From Endomychus coccineus (Eukaryota > Arthropoda > Insecta > Coleoptera > Endomychidae): a stretch of DNA of 64,000 bases. The translations under genes were made by a program, and so were the position numbers. The notes under the pieces were generated by a model that made no database searches, was not told the origin of the DNA, and saw only the letters and a program-made list of their open reading frames with translations. The first letter of the stretch is position 1, and every line of letters begins with the position of its first letter. The stretch lies in NCBI GenBank assembly GCA_958510875.1, contig OY294067.1, positions 198,087,401 through 198,151,400 of the forward strand, written 5' to 3'. This document shows, one piece after another, positions 22,176 to 33,844 of the stretch.

Positions 22176-22785
22176 AGATTACCTTGCTTACCTCAAGAAG
22201 GTGATGCAACAAAAACAAAATTTTATGCAATAATCCAAAATTAGAATGCAGATATCGTTTATGACTAAAGATGATGCAATAAAAACAAACTTTTGTGCAA
22301 TAAGCCGAACCTAGCCGAACCTCATATGAATAAGATTAACGAACGAACCGAAACTTCAAGGTCAACCAAACCGAGTATGCACGAGTATTACCGAACATAG
22401 TCGAAACATTACCGAACATAGCTGAATCAAGGTCAACCAAACCGAGTATACACGAGTATTACCGAACATAGTCGAAACTAGCTTAAACACCCTTTTTCAA
22501 CCCTTAACAATGCTATTCTCACCACCTCTTCAGCACACCCTAAGCCTCTGGTCATTGGTGTCAAGCTACAAGAACGATACTTCAAAGTCAACCAAACCGA
22601 GTATACATGAGTATTACCCGAACATAGTCGAAATATTACCGAACATAGTCGAAAAAGCCTCTGGTCATTGGCGTCAAGCTACAAGAAGTGCGGTCGCGGC
22701 ACGAATACACACGAGTATTCACGAACATTGCCGAAGAAGGTAGAAGTGGATGGCTTGAACCCAGAACCGGCCTTACTCAACTTCT
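22176..22785 (-). repeat. Right terminal inverted repeat of Polinton A
   Basis: Reverse-complement partner of 3,250-3,862, ending ...CTTACTCAACTTCT. The two arms differ at many positions and by small indels, which fits an old insertion. Confidence 0.9.
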
Positions 22786-23189
22786 CGCTATAAGTTAGAA
22801 ATAATCACCCTTATCAATCTAGAATGGACATCTTAACTCGGTATAAATTACATTTTGCCCATATAAAGAAAAACAATGGTGAACAATCAGCGTTATTCGA
22901 ACATATTTTGAATATAGGTCACACCGTTTCTCAAGAAAGTACGGACAAATTTCTAGGTTATTTAGAAGGGATGGATTCATCTTCGGCTGAGTATTACCCT
23001 TTGTTTGGTTAATTATCCCCAAATAGTATCTAAAAAGGCACATTTTAATTTATGATTTAGTTTATTCCGATAATGGCTACTTGACAGCGGGAAGGTCCTC
23101 AGTTCTTCAGTATTTTTAGTTGATAAGAGTGATTATTTCTTATTTATAGTGTGATAAATATTTATAACCAGAAGAACATAGTTGTCCTT
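22786..23189. other. Flank right of element A, no supported gene
   Basis: One 62-codon frame (22,824-23,012) has no recognisable motif and no homologue elsewhere in the window. I do not call it a gene. Confidence 0.5.
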
Positions 23190-26060
23190 TTAGTTCGATG
23201 GAATCAGCCCTTTCAATAATTCTTCTTAGAATGAATTCCTTATGGTTCGATAAAATACCACAAAGTCAAATTGATTTTGAAGATCTCATTATTCTGCACC
23301 TAATATCTAGAATTCAAGCATTTTGGTTCGAAGATATAACTTTGAACTCCCGAAAAATTCAACTTTCGAGTATAGACATTTTTCACGGAATCCAATTACT
23401 TGGTTCTATTAGGTTCTCATAACGAGTTCAAGCAGATCGATTTGAGCTGTGTAGAAATAAAGTTATCCTAATAAATGTGATTCAGCCTCTATAGGGTCCA
23501 ATTTTGGCCCTATCGACAAAGTCTTGGAGCAAGTTACAGAGAGATACATCGGTTTGAAACAGCTACGGAGATTTCTTCACAATTTAAAGTTATAACGGAA
23601 TTCACCATAGCGCGGGATTTCATGTAGCGGCAATAAGCAAGGGTCGGTACAATATATTCCGCGTGCGAATTTACACTTCCTCTAAATGTCTTAAAATGCA
23701 CCTGAATGCATATAAGCATTTTGTGTGAATGTGAATGTCACGTTTGAACGTGACATTACAGGGTGCAACATAACAAATTTCAATATCTAAACGAAAAAAA
23801 CTAACATTAATGAATAATTTATTTTTTCACATTTATATATTTTGTTTGTTTTTTGCATTTCATATTTATAAAAAATTATCTGTAGGTTATTCACGAATAA
23901 TCTAAGTTATCGTTATCACTGTCAGCATATATTGCTAATGATATAATATGATCATTATTGATCATCGTGATCCGCTTCATCATCTGAGTTTGATAAGATT
24001 TAATAAACGCAATTGTCATTGATAACATCATCGGTATCATCATCATCTTCAACATCGTGTTCATTTTCATCCATATACTCATCAAAATCATCATCTAAAA
24101 TACTGATCTCGGGTTCGAGACAATTGGAACATTCTTTACCTTCACAAGGCTTACATATGAGCTACAAAGTTATCCTAATTTTGTGCATGTTCATTCACCA
24201 GTTCAATTTTTCCCACAACCACAAAAGATTATTTTGATCAACTCATCGGGACGTGCATTTCTACTGTTTGTATAGGAGTAAGTCTATTCGGACTATTTCT
24301 CCAACCCCATTTCGTTGGATCAATGGTTCCATTAACGATCCAAACCTGAACTCGTTAAAATATGTTGCTTCGCAGCACCATCGTATGTTCATATGGTTAC
24401 TTTGTAATGCCATGGCATAATGAAAATGTTCACTGGCATGATAAATCTTCCCTACTCGACATAAGCTTTCAACAAGGTGACATATGGAAATACGATAATG
24501 CTGCAAAGCAACAAATTTTTGGAGTGTATTGCCAATTTTAGGTTTGGATCGTTAATCAAACAAACCTTTGTTCCAATGAAATGGGGTTGAAGAAATAGTC
24601 TGAATGGACTTTACTCCTAATACATCCTAAAAATAAGTTGCTTTGCATCATTATCGTATTTTCATATGGTTACCTTGTGATGCCTTGACATAATGTAAGT
24701 GTCTACTGGCATGATGAATTGGAAACATTTTGTTTACCACATTTATTAGCGAATTCGGGTCGCCCGATCTTTCATACTCGACATAGGATTTCAACCATAT
24801 GAAAATACGACAATGCTACAGAGCAACTTATTCTTGGGGTGGATTACCAATTTCAGGTTTGAATCGGTAATCAAACCATTGTTCCAAAGAAATGTGGTTG
24901 GAGAATTAGTCTGAATGGACTAACTCCTATACAAACAGTAGAAAAGCCCATCCCAATGAGTTGATCAGAATAAATAATCTCTCGTGGTTGTAAAAAAAGT
25001 TATACTGGTAAATGTTCATGCACACAATTAGGATTACCTTGTAGCCCAGATGTAAGCATTGTGAAGGTGAAGAATGTTCTAATTGCCTGAGTCAGAAATC
25101 ACTATATTAGATGAAGATGATTTTGATAAGTGTATGAATGAAAATGAACACGATGATGAAGATGATGACGATATCGATGATGTTATCAATGACAATTCCG
25201 ACGATCAAATTTTTATCAAGCTCAGATGATGAAGCGGATCACAATGATCCGTATATCAATAATGAGCATATTACATCAATAACAATATATGGTGACAGTG
25301 ACAACGAAAACTTAGGTCATTTGTGAATAATTAGATATATAGATATTATTTTGATAAATATGAAATGTGAAAAACAAAAAATATAAATGTGAAAAAGAAA
25401 CGGAATTATTTATTAATCTTAGTTGTGTTGTTTAAATATTAAAAGTTGTTATGTTACACCCTGTTATGTCACGTATACACGTCTATATACACTCACACAT
25501 TCACAAGAAACGTTTAAAAGCATTCAGGTGCATTTTGAAACATTTGAGAAAGTATAATTTCGCGCGCGGTATCTATTGTACCGACCCTCGCTTTTCGCCG
25601 CTGAATGAAATTCCGCGCTAGTTTTTTATGATGAAATTAACTATAAATTGTGAAAAAAATCCGTAAGCTGTTCCAAATCTGTATAGCCGATGTATTTTTC
25701 TGTGATTTGCTCCAAGACTTTGTTCATAGGCCCAGAATTGGGCCCTCTAGAGGCTCGAACATGTTTATCAGGATAGCTTCATTTCTACTCAACCTAAATC
25801 GATCTGTTTGGACTCGTTATAAGAACCTAATAGAACCTAGAATTTGAATTTCGTGAAAAATTTCTAAACTTAAGAAATTTGTATGTTTTGATGATCCAAC
25901 ATTTTCAAAATGGTTCCACAGTTATATCTTTGGAGCAAAATGCTTGAGGTCTGGATATCAGGCGCAGAATAATAAAATCTATCGAATCAGTCAGATGATT
26001 TTCCAGAATAGATGATTTTGAAACCAAAAAATGAGGTAGGTCAAAATACCGGAAATTGAA
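23190..26060. repeat. Imperfect palindrome (foldback), ~1.4-kb arms
   Basis: The left arm from ~23,200 matches the reverse strand of the right arm to ~26,050. Shared words on opposite strands include 'ggttctattaggttct', 'catttaggtgcattt'-like and 'accgaccctcgc'/'aagggtcggt'. The inner ~700 bp holds further nested inverted copies of a ~150-bp unit ('atttctccaacccc', 'catatggtta', 'tcatcgtatt'). Both arms also contain a decayed acidic frame (CEGxECSNC then Asp/Glu runs), at 25,040-25,330 (+) and 23,890-24,170 (-). This is probably a foldback-type DNA element or an inverted duplication of one. No transposase can be identified. Confidence 0.75.
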
Positions 26061-26714
26061 AGAAGAGAAATAAAAATACATCTTTCTACCGAAACAGAGT
26101 ATGAAAAAAAAGAGAACTCTTCGACATATACTCCATTTTGCAATGTGCTAAAAAACACAATGGACTCCGGAACAGAGTCAAGAATAGCTTATTAATTTTT
26201 CCAACAACTTTTGTTTGAACATTTTTACACGCAGCCCATAGTTTTGTCTCAAAACGCAAAACATCGAAAAGAGGCGATTTTTGGGTCCAAAAAATGGCCG
26301 TAGTTTTTCGGGCACAATTTTAACTACACCATCGTGTTCAGCGTGTCAAAATACATAAGAATAGACCAAAATTTGAACTCGCGCAAATTCGTACCAATAA
26401 TTTCCTCAAGTGCCTTCAATATCAGCCTAAATATTATGGAAAAATAATCTATTCTGTTTCATCAATTTGAAATAAAAGCAAATTCATGAACCTGCACAAT
26501 AATCTCTCCGCCTAGATAGTTTTGATTTCCCGCTTCAACAGAATGAAACGATTTTCAGATGAAATATGCATCTTTTCAAAATTTGACCACCTCCGAAAAA
26601 AATTATGTAATATAAGGAACTGTTGAAATCTTGATTTCGATATTGTGCGATATGCATATTGTTGACGATATGAATTTTAAAGTGGAGAGATCAACTATTG
26701 CTCATATTTATAAC
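26061..26714. other. Intergenic DNA, no gene seen
   Basis: No frame, repeat end or RNA signal is supported between the palindrome and the solo LTR. Confidence 0.5.
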
Positions 26715-26968
26715 TGTTAGAGTACGGCACTGTTCAGGACGGTGCGGAGAAGTCCCATAGTCGGTCCGGGGAGATCCCTCGATGCCTGGTCGCTGAAGAG
26801 GTATATAGAAATGCGAGGAAGGCAAGAGAGGGATTACGCATTAAGCTTAAGAGACTGTCGAACGTATGATTGACTTAATATTAATAATCACTCCTAGATT
26901 GTAATTCTTTTAGAGTATAATAAACTTTTATTTGATAAGTGTTCCGTGTTTCTTCAGAAACTCTAACA
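26715..26968. mobile_element. Solo LTR, 254 bp, TSD TAAC
   Basis: It begins TGTTAGAGT and ends ACTCTAACA, a 9-bp inverted end with canonical TG..CA. It is flanked by TAAC on both sides (26,711-26,714 and 26,969-26,972). 'taataaact' near 26,920 could be the polyadenylation signal. Such a unit is what remains after recombination between the two LTRs of a retrotransposon (Ty3/gypsy elements give 4-5-bp duplications). I do not see related ends around the gypsy fragments at 58-63 kb. Confidence 0.8.
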
Positions 26969-27469
26969 TAACATATATTGGCTTCCAATTACGTAATATA
27001 AAAACAACCCGTGATGATGCATAGAATTCCCAAATTGAGGTACAATAATTTGAGATACACTTTTGTTCTGAAAATTAATTTCCAATCACCCACAATAATT
27101 ATGTTATTATAAATCAATATCACGTAGAAAAAACTGTCTATATCACTATCGTATAATATAATATTGTATCAATATATCGCCTCTATCTAATGATGCATTC
27201 AATATTTGTAAATGCTCAAAGAAAAGACAAAGAAACAATAATGGGTAACTGTGAAGTATGAGCATCGATCACAGGCCGAAAACATCTATCAAGAAATGGA
27301 TAGCTAAATAGAAAATTCGTGTAGCCTACGCGTAAATTTGTGTTGAAAAATTCATTCGATATGTACAATTCAATCTTACTATTGAATATTACAGATGACA
27401 AGGTGACCGAATTGACATTCAGCATTCATCGTGTTTATTTGGATTTGGATTAATGTGTGTTGGTAACTA
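26969..27469. other. Intergenic DNA, no gene seen
   Basis: Low-complexity AT-rich sequence; nothing supported. Confidence 0.5.
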
Positions 27470-27805
27470 TTTTTGAAGATTCTCAATGTTGTGTTCCTAT
27501 TCAAATAATCATCTGTGTATGGTTCTACCCTGACTATGGTCTGAACAATCTGTAGTCTGTGAACTAATCATCTGTGTATGGTCCTTCCCTAACTATGATC
27601 CGGGTAATCTGAAGTCTGTGAACTAGTCATCTGTGTACTCACATTCTACACACACCGAGATTCGAACCCGGGAAATAAACTCCAGAGTTAGACGGCTTAA
27701 CCGCGGAGGACTTGAACAATTCAATGTAGTATATAAGCACTTCTACTGAAAATGAAATATTTTCCTACACACACACGGGAATCGAACCCGAGAAATAAAT
27801 TCCAA
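27470..27805 (+). repeat. Partial duplicate of B's TIR, outside B's left end
   Basis: 27,566-27,805 repeats 28,137-28,380 almost exactly: the 'catctgtgtatggt' words, a tRNA-like B-box segment, 'aagcacttctactgaaaat' and the final 'gaaataaattccaaag'. The copy stops exactly where B's terminus AGTAGATG begins. It is either the remains of an earlier related insertion or a junction rearrangement made at the shared 'ttccaaag'. Confidence 0.75.
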
Positions 27806-28344
27806 AGTAGATGTGCTATGAGAGTTCGGGAGCAAAATTGACCTTTTTTGCATGTAAATCCGCATAAGGAAATCTAAGGTTCATCTTAGCGAAAACTGAC
27901 CATTCCAAGGTCATCCACCATCGCGCATGCGCAGTCATTTCGATAAGGGTAGGTAGTCTATGATTCTGGAAGTCTTTGAACTAGCCATCTGTCTATGGTT
28001 CTCGAAGTCTGTGAACTAGTCATCTGTCTATGGTTCTTCCCTAACTATGGCCAGGACAATCTAAAGTCTGTGAACTAGTCATCTGTCTATGGTTCTAAAC
28101 TAACTATGGTCTGAACAATCTGAAGTCTGTGAACTAATCATCTGTGTATGGTTCTTCCCTGACTATGATCCGGGTAATCTGAAGTCTGTGAACTAGTCAT
28201 CTGTGTACTCACATTCTACACACACCGAGATTTGAACCCGGGAAATAAACTCCAGAGTTAGACGGCTTAACCGCGGAGGACTCGAACAATTTAATGTAGT
28301 ATATAAGCACTTCTACTGAAAATGAAATATTTTCCTACACACAC

Positions 28345-28412
28345 ACGGGAATCGAACCCGAGAAATAAATTCCAAAGCCGGCCCCTTAACCACTCAGCTA
28401 TGGAGGACTTGA
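28345..28412 (-). repeat. tRNA-like unit in B's left TIR
   Basis: On the minus strand: 'gtcctccatagctgagtggt' (A-box-like) then 'gggttcgattcccgtg' (B-box-like), about 70 nt apart end to end. See the four-fold set in element C's TIRs. It is not a canonical tRNA. Confidence 0.5.
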
Positions 28413-28839
28413 GAACAAGTGATTTTTATGTTGTAGATATAACCCCCGGGTATCCGGTTCCCCGAGCGATAAGTGCGAGTATATTGCGGTCTATGTGGTG
28501 CATGTACAGGTAGCTGTTTCTACATGACCTCAGTCGTGCGGGTGCCTGAACATGTGGGGATGAAGTGTATGCCGCGGGAGGCCTACAGCGAGGTATGGAA
28601 TGTGAGGCTGCTTCTTCATAGCGTCAGTCGCAGGGTTTTGGAAGAGCTGTAATAGTGTTGTTTGTGCATGTCGTCACGTGATTTTTGAAAGAGGCTGTCA
28701 CGCAAGTCTTCATCGAGGTATCATGGGAGGGCTGTTGCTGCTCCTTCATCGGAATGGGGTGCATAGATGGAATATTATACAATATGGAAATGATATCTTC
28801 TGCATAAGCATTTGTTAAACGCGATGTTTATAAGGAAAC

Positions 28840-29115
28840 TTTCATGACGTTTATTCAAGCTGTCTGTACCTTATTTCAACTCGATTGCTATATTACAAAA
28901 TGCCATTTCAATCATCTTGAACATATGGGTACTTTCATGACGTTTATTAAAGCTGTCTGTACCTTATTTCAACTCGATTGCTATATTACAAAATGCGATT
29001 TCAATCATCTTGAACATATGGGTACTTTCATGACGTTTATTCAAGCTGTCTGCACCTTATTTCAACTCGATTGCTATATTACAAAATGCGATTTCAATCA
29101 TCTTGAACATATGGG
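28840..29115 (+). repeat. Tandem repeat, ~92 bp x 3 (TIR of B)
   Basis: Units start 'tttcatgacgtttatt' and end 'gaacatatgggtac'. The partner region in the right TIR (about 56,540-56,735, minus) has two units, so copy number differs between arms. The open frame across it is a by-product of a repeat length close to a multiple of three. Confidence 0.85.
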
Positions 29116-30965
29116 TATGCTGATATTATTTTCAGTATACAAAATGGAGTTGAGGGACTTCAAATAATATATGAAATGTGAGGTTATACAGATTGTTTAT
29201 TCATGATGTTTGTCGAGTGGATTTGAATGAATCTGTCAACGAGGTGCGGTCTACAACGAGGCGGGTGTGTAGATGGAATTTGAGGTTATACAGAGTGAGT
29301 GGTTATAATGATGTCTATCACGCAGAGCTTCAGCGAGGTATCTTTCCCGCGCGAGTCTTCAATGAAATGTGGGGTTGTTTGTATATGACGTTAGTCAAGG
29401 GGTTTGTTATAATGATATCGGTCGCGATACATCGGCTGCCCCACAAGTCTTCAATAAGGTGTCATAACATCTAACATGTGGTAGTTACAAAAAAAAAATG
29501 CTGCTTCTCACAATAGCGATATTATGAAGCGTTTGCAGGAAATAACTATTAACTCATCTAAGGGCGTTTTGCTTGATTAGTACTAGCGAGTACAATATTC
29601 GTTATAATATTATGAGTATGCATCATTGAGGGTGGAGCTCACTTGAGTGATAAGGTTACGCTAAATCATTTCCAAAAGCAATGTATTCAACTTGAAATTA
29701 TCGTGATGATGCGCGATCCTTCAATGTTAAAGTAGTTTCATAAGTTATCCGAAAGTAGTACGAATATATAAAATGTTTTTCCTAAAATTAGTACCAAAGT
29801 AAACATAATTCTCTGTAATATTATATTTTTCGTAATAATTCATTCATGTATGTTTCATAAATTATCCGATATAAATCAAATAAGTTTATGCTAAATTAGT
29901 AGCAGGTTGAACAATATACGCTATCATTTTTTGCGGTAGAGCGATAGCTAGCTCTAGTGATAAGGAAGTTACACCGATCACCTTCAAACGCAATGAGAAT
30001 ACTTTATTTCAAATCAAACATGTTGTATGTATATATTCAAATCATATTGATTGTAAATCGCATAATATGACGAGAAATCTAGCTGCTGATGGTGGAAATA
30101 TTGATAATAATTATTAACGTAGTACCCTATAAGCGCTGTAAACGTTATGTAATAAGATTTGCGGTGAATTCGGTAATTCGAGGTATATAATAGATAGGTG
30201 CGTACAAGAGGGAGGGTTGGAGCCCATTACCTATACAGAATCTAGACGAAGCGGTGCCACGCGTCACGATGATTATTCGAACTGTCTGTACAGCTCGATT
30301 GCCATATTACAAAATACAATTTTAATCATCTTGAAGATATAGATGTGCTAATATATTTTTTTTTCGATATGCAAAATATACTAATGAAACGTTTTCATCG
30401 ACACACATTTTTCATAGGAACAGACAGACAGCTTTTTATAAAATTCAATCAAGCGTTCCAGGGAAACATATTTGCGGAGGAGTTTTATGGAGATCGAGCT
30501 CATTTCCTCAACCACTAAAGAGGTAGAACTATGATGAGTGGATGAGGAATAGACGTGGATAATAATAATAATCATATGAATAACACCATAAGCGATAATC
30601 TATATGACATTCAAGCACATGCTTCATAAAAGTAGGAGTATTGAGTAGAGCCGTAATATCTTCATAAGCGATCTTTATCAACATTCAGACACTTCTTTAG
30701 CACATGCTTCAACAGCCTGTGACGTCATCATCGTTTACGAACTATGATGGTTCGATGAGGGATAAAATACCAATAATAATAATAATATAAATATCTCCAT
30801 TAGCAATCTATACTATCTTCCTTCACGAGCACAACTTTTACAAACTCCATACGTTGAAGCGTTTATATATATTAATATATATATATATATGTAGAACTGG
30901 ATTTTTGGGTATTGATCCGCGTTGTGTAGTTCGCCTAGATTTTCCAGACTCTACGGTCGAATCAC

Positions 30966-30999
30966 CTGAAGATGGCAAATGCGACTTTTCCGAAACGTC
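30966..30999 (+). ncRNA. Hammerhead-ribozyme-like core, copy 1
   Basis: CTGAAGA, then a stem-loop (GGCAAA..TTTTCC, with a mismatch), then GAAAC. This is the conserved core order of hammerhead ribozymes, known from Penelope-like elements. Helices I and III were not resolved. Confidence 0.5.
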
Positions 31000-31045
31000 G
31001 TGAAATTGGTCCTTTTGAGGACCGAAACCACACAACGCGGATCAA

Positions 31046-31134
<89 letters not shown>

Positions 31135-31208
31135 TATATATGTAGAACTGGATTCTCGGGTATTGATCCGCGTTGTGTGGTTTCGGTCCTCAAAAGGACC
31201 AATTTCAC

Positions 31209-31242
31209 GACATTTCGGCAAAGTCGCATTTGCCATCTTCAG
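31209..31242 (-). ncRNA. Hammerhead-ribozyme-like core, copy 2
   Basis: On the minus strand: CTGAAGA, stem GGCAAA/TTTGCC, then GAAAT. The last core base differs from copies 1 and 3, so activity is doubtful. Confidence 0.45.
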
Positions 31243-31402
31243 GTGATTCGACCGTAGAGTCTGGAAAATCTAGGCGAACTGACGCTTACTTGGAGGGACA
31301 GGTATTTATATCCCCCGTTATGCTTGACCTTCGAACTTTCGAACTATTTCACGCTTGGTTGATTTCTACGTGTTTGGCTCCGAGTGACACGTTTGGATGA
31401 CG

Positions 31403-32287
31403 TCATTGCGACGCTGGAATCAGCCGGAAAGTTTCCGTGACCTGTTGCACGTGCACTGGATACCACGTTCTCTCTTGTTTTTGTTGTATCTTCCGACTTT
31501 CTAAAGCGGGTTTCCATGTTGCTGGTAATCTTAGTCCGTCATCTCGTTTGTTAAGACTATGTGGACGTTTCTCGATCTCTATTGCCTCCCTGGTTATTCT
31601 GGTGTAGAAGTGTTCAATGTTGGCTAGAGTCTTTGTGCCGCTAAAGTTGATCGTATGGCCCGTACTTCTTACATGTTCAGCTAGTGAAGACGTGGTTTCG
31701 TTTTTCGACACAGCGTTTGCATGTTCAGTCTTTCGCACATCAATGCGTCTGTTGGTCTGTCCGATGTATGTCTTTTCACAATTACCACATGGCACTTCGT
31801 ACACTCCTTGGCATTCTAGAGGAATTCTGTCTTTTGGATTCCGAAGAACATTTTTGATTTTCCTATCTGTTGTGAAGGTTGTTTTGATATCATGACGGCT
31901 CAGTATTCTGCAGATTTTGTCAGTTGTGCCTTTTATGTAAGGTAGAAAAGCGTTTCCCACTGGTTGATCTTCATTGTTGACATCCTTCTCATTTTTGCGT
32001 TGAGAGTTATGAATATTTTTTCTTGAATAGCCATTCATCCTAAGGGCTGCTCGGATGGTTTCCATTTCTCCATCGAAGTTCTCCGCATCAGCGAGACGTT
32101 TTGACCTTGTCATGAGGGTATTTACGACTGATTGTAGCTGGGATGGATGGTGATGCGAGTTACTATTCAAATATCGGTTCGTGTGGATCTTTTTTCTGAA
32201 TACTGTATGTCCCAAACTGCTGTCAGTTTTCTTTATTACCAAAACATCTAGAAATGGTAATTGGTTGTTCTCTTCGGCTTCTATTGT
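31403..32287 (-). pseudogene. Penelope RT C-terminus plus GIY-YIG endonuclease (5' truncated)
   Basis: Reading leftward from the head-to-head junction at 32,287, the frame has the tail of a reverse transcriptase (ENNQLPFLDVLV), a linker, then a GIY-YIG nuclease. The nuclease shows GVYEVPCGNCEKTYIGQT (GIY/YIG-like strands), R-x3-RKTEH, SLAEHVRSTGH and EIEK (catalytic Glu). It ends at 31,403. The polymerase core is missing, so it cannot transpose. The 19 codons upstream of the junction come from the opposing copy, read antisense. Penelope elements use this nuclease to nick DNA for target-primed reverse transcription. Confidence 0.88.
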
Positions 32288-32533
32288 GAAAAGACATACA
32301 TCGGACAGACCAACAGACGCATTGATGTGCGAAAGACTGAACATGCAAACGCTGTGTCGAAAAACGAAACCACGTCTTCACTAGCTGAACATGTAAGAAG
32401 TACGGGCCATATGATCAACTTTAGCGGCACAAAGACTCTAGCCAACATTGAACACTTCTACACCAGAATAACCAGGGAGGCAATAGAGATCGAGAAACGT
32501 CCACATAGTCTTAACAAACGAGATGACAAGTAA
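32288..32533 (+). pseudogene. Inverted second copy of the GIY-YIG nuclease domain
   Basis: It repeats the minus-copy nuclease from CEKTYIGQT to the NKRDD end with very few differences, in the opposite orientation. A stop follows at 32,531. Near-identity to the minus copy points to a recent origin, for example template switching or inversion during insertion. Confidence 0.85.
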
Positions 32534-32822
32534 GATTACCAGCAACATGGAAACCCGCTTTAGAAAGTCGGAAGATACAACCAAAAACAAGAGAGAACGT
32601 GGTATCCAGTGCACGTGCAACAGGTCACGGAAACTTTCCGGCTGATTCCAGCGTCGCAATGACGTCATCCGAACGTGTCACTCGGAGCCAAACACGTAGA
32701 AATCAACCAAGCGTGAAATAGTTCGAAAGTCCGAAGGTCAAGCATAACGGGGGATATAAATACCTGTCCCTCCAAGTAAGCGTCAGTTCGCCTAGATTTT
32801 CCAGACTCTACGGTCGAATCAC

Positions 32823-32856
32823 CTGAAGATGGCAAATGCGACTTTGCCGAAACGTC
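32823..32856 (+). ncRNA. Hammerhead-ribozyme-like core, copy 3 (best paired)
   Basis: CTGAAGA, perfect six-pair stem GGCAAA/TTTGCC, GAAAC. It sits at the element end of the plus Penelope copy, where self-cleaving motifs are expected. Confidence 0.55.
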
Positions 32857-32955
32857 GTGAAATTGGTCCTTTTGAGGACCGTAACCACACAACGCGGATC
32901 AATACCCGAGAATCCAGTTCTACACATTACGTCCGCGAGAACCTAAGAAGAAACA

Positions 32956-32992
<37 letters not shown>

Positions 32993-33105
32993 TAGAAGAT
33001 ATAAAGTTCTTTTCAACCGTGCTGTATATAAATTATTCGATATTATTATCAGGTATGCGGTCAGAGGATGCTGAATTAATACTCAATTATTTTAAAATTC
33101 TCAAT

Positions 33106-33134
33106 ATTTCGTCATATATTCATGACTTCTTCAG
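33106..33134 (-). ncRNA. Hammerhead-ribozyme-like core of the second Penelope family
   Basis: On the minus strand: CTGAAGA, stem GTCAT/ATGAC, then GAAAT. Same order as the other copies but an unrelated stem sequence. Confidence 0.45.
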
Positions 33135-33510
33135 GAGACACTACAATAAACATAAGAAAACAATTTAAAACTTAAGTAAGTCATTAACTAAAAACAAATT
33201 ACAATTACTTACAAAATATTAGAGGTCCATGTGATGGTTCAACATTTATGTTGATGTTGCATTATTATAGTCGTCAAAACTGTGGAAACAATCAGTTAGG
33301 CACGAATCAGTCGATGATTCAACAGAAAATGCAGAGCAAATGAAATTAACAGTGATAACACATCTGTGTGTCGTTTGTTATGGAGTTTTTTTATTTATTC
33401 ATTCACTTTTTTGTTGATATCAACATAATCGAAACAAACTAATTGCCACAGTTGGGAGAAATTTGAATTGAACTATACAGAGGTTTCAAAAACATACATT
33501 TACAAAAACA

Positions 33511-33786
33511 TTACATTTGTTTTAAAATATTACAATAAATATCACTCAGTTTGTTGGTATCTGTCTTTTTAGTTATAACGTTTGTTGTTTTGTTTATGTG
33601 ACACATCTCAAGAAATAACCTATTTTTATAATTGTTAACCTTTTCTAATATTTCAACAGTAGAAAAATCAAAATTATGACCTGTATTTAAGCAATGTTCA
33701 ACCACAGCACATGTTTTTTTTCCTAAACGACCATCACTTTTGTGTTGAGTTAAGCGTTGTTTTAACCATTGTCCAGTTTGACCCAC
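33511..33786 (-). pseudogene. GIY-YIG nuclease fragment of a second Penelope family
   Basis: The frame begins inside the (TA)n tract with a YVGQTGQWLKQRLTQH motif, then VVEHCLNTGHNFDF and a downstream E-x2-H segment. It is clearly GIY-YIG but diverged from the other copy in this cluster. The 5' part is lost at the microsatellite. Confidence 0.75.
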
Positions 33787-33788
33787 AT

Positions 33789-33844
<56 letters not shown>

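Larger units (their letters stand above)
3250..22785. mobile_element. Polinton/Maverick element A (19.5 kb, degenerate)
   Basis: The inverted ends are about 610 bp long, start 5'-AG and read AGTAGTTAAGTAAGG on the left and AGAAGTTGAGTAAGG (reverse strand) on the right. Between them lies the classic Polinton set: PolB, major and minor capsid, adenain-like protease, core protein, PLA2, packaging ATPase and integrase with chromodomain. Without the retrotransposon at about 13,150-17,895 the element is about 14.8 kb, within the usual Polinton range. The flanking hexamers are CACTAC (3,244-3,249) and CGCTAT (22,786-22,791). They match at four of six positions, a weak, aged target duplication at best. 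Most genes carry several frameshifts and stops, so the copy is old and immobile. Confidence 0.9.
30891..33790. mobile_element. Cluster of Penelope-like element fragments in B's left TIR
   Basis: The cluster holds a plus fragment of repeat-end sequence (30,891-31,049), a minus copy (31,141-32,287), and a plus copy (32,288-32,925) joined head to head with it. A piece of a second family lies at about 33,045-33,790 (minus). All are bounded by (TA)n tracts (31,050-31,140, 32,955-32,990, 33,797-33,842). The matching place in B's right TIR (54,775-54,800) has only a short 'tatatatata', which is the empty site. GIY-YIG endonuclease motifs and hammerhead-like motifs identify Penelope elements. Confidence 0.85.

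Noticed and set aside
23198..23422. 74-codon frame at the start of the palindrome
   Set aside because: Lies inside the inverted repeat and is not open in the matching arm.
28844..29167. 107-codon frame with threefold repeat
   Set aside because: Product of a ~92-bp tandem repeat in B's TIR; the same repeat in the other arm has another copy number and no open frame.
30951..31236. Frames rich in Tyr/Ile alternation
   Set aside because: Translation of a (TA)n microsatellite and Penelope ends, not a protein.
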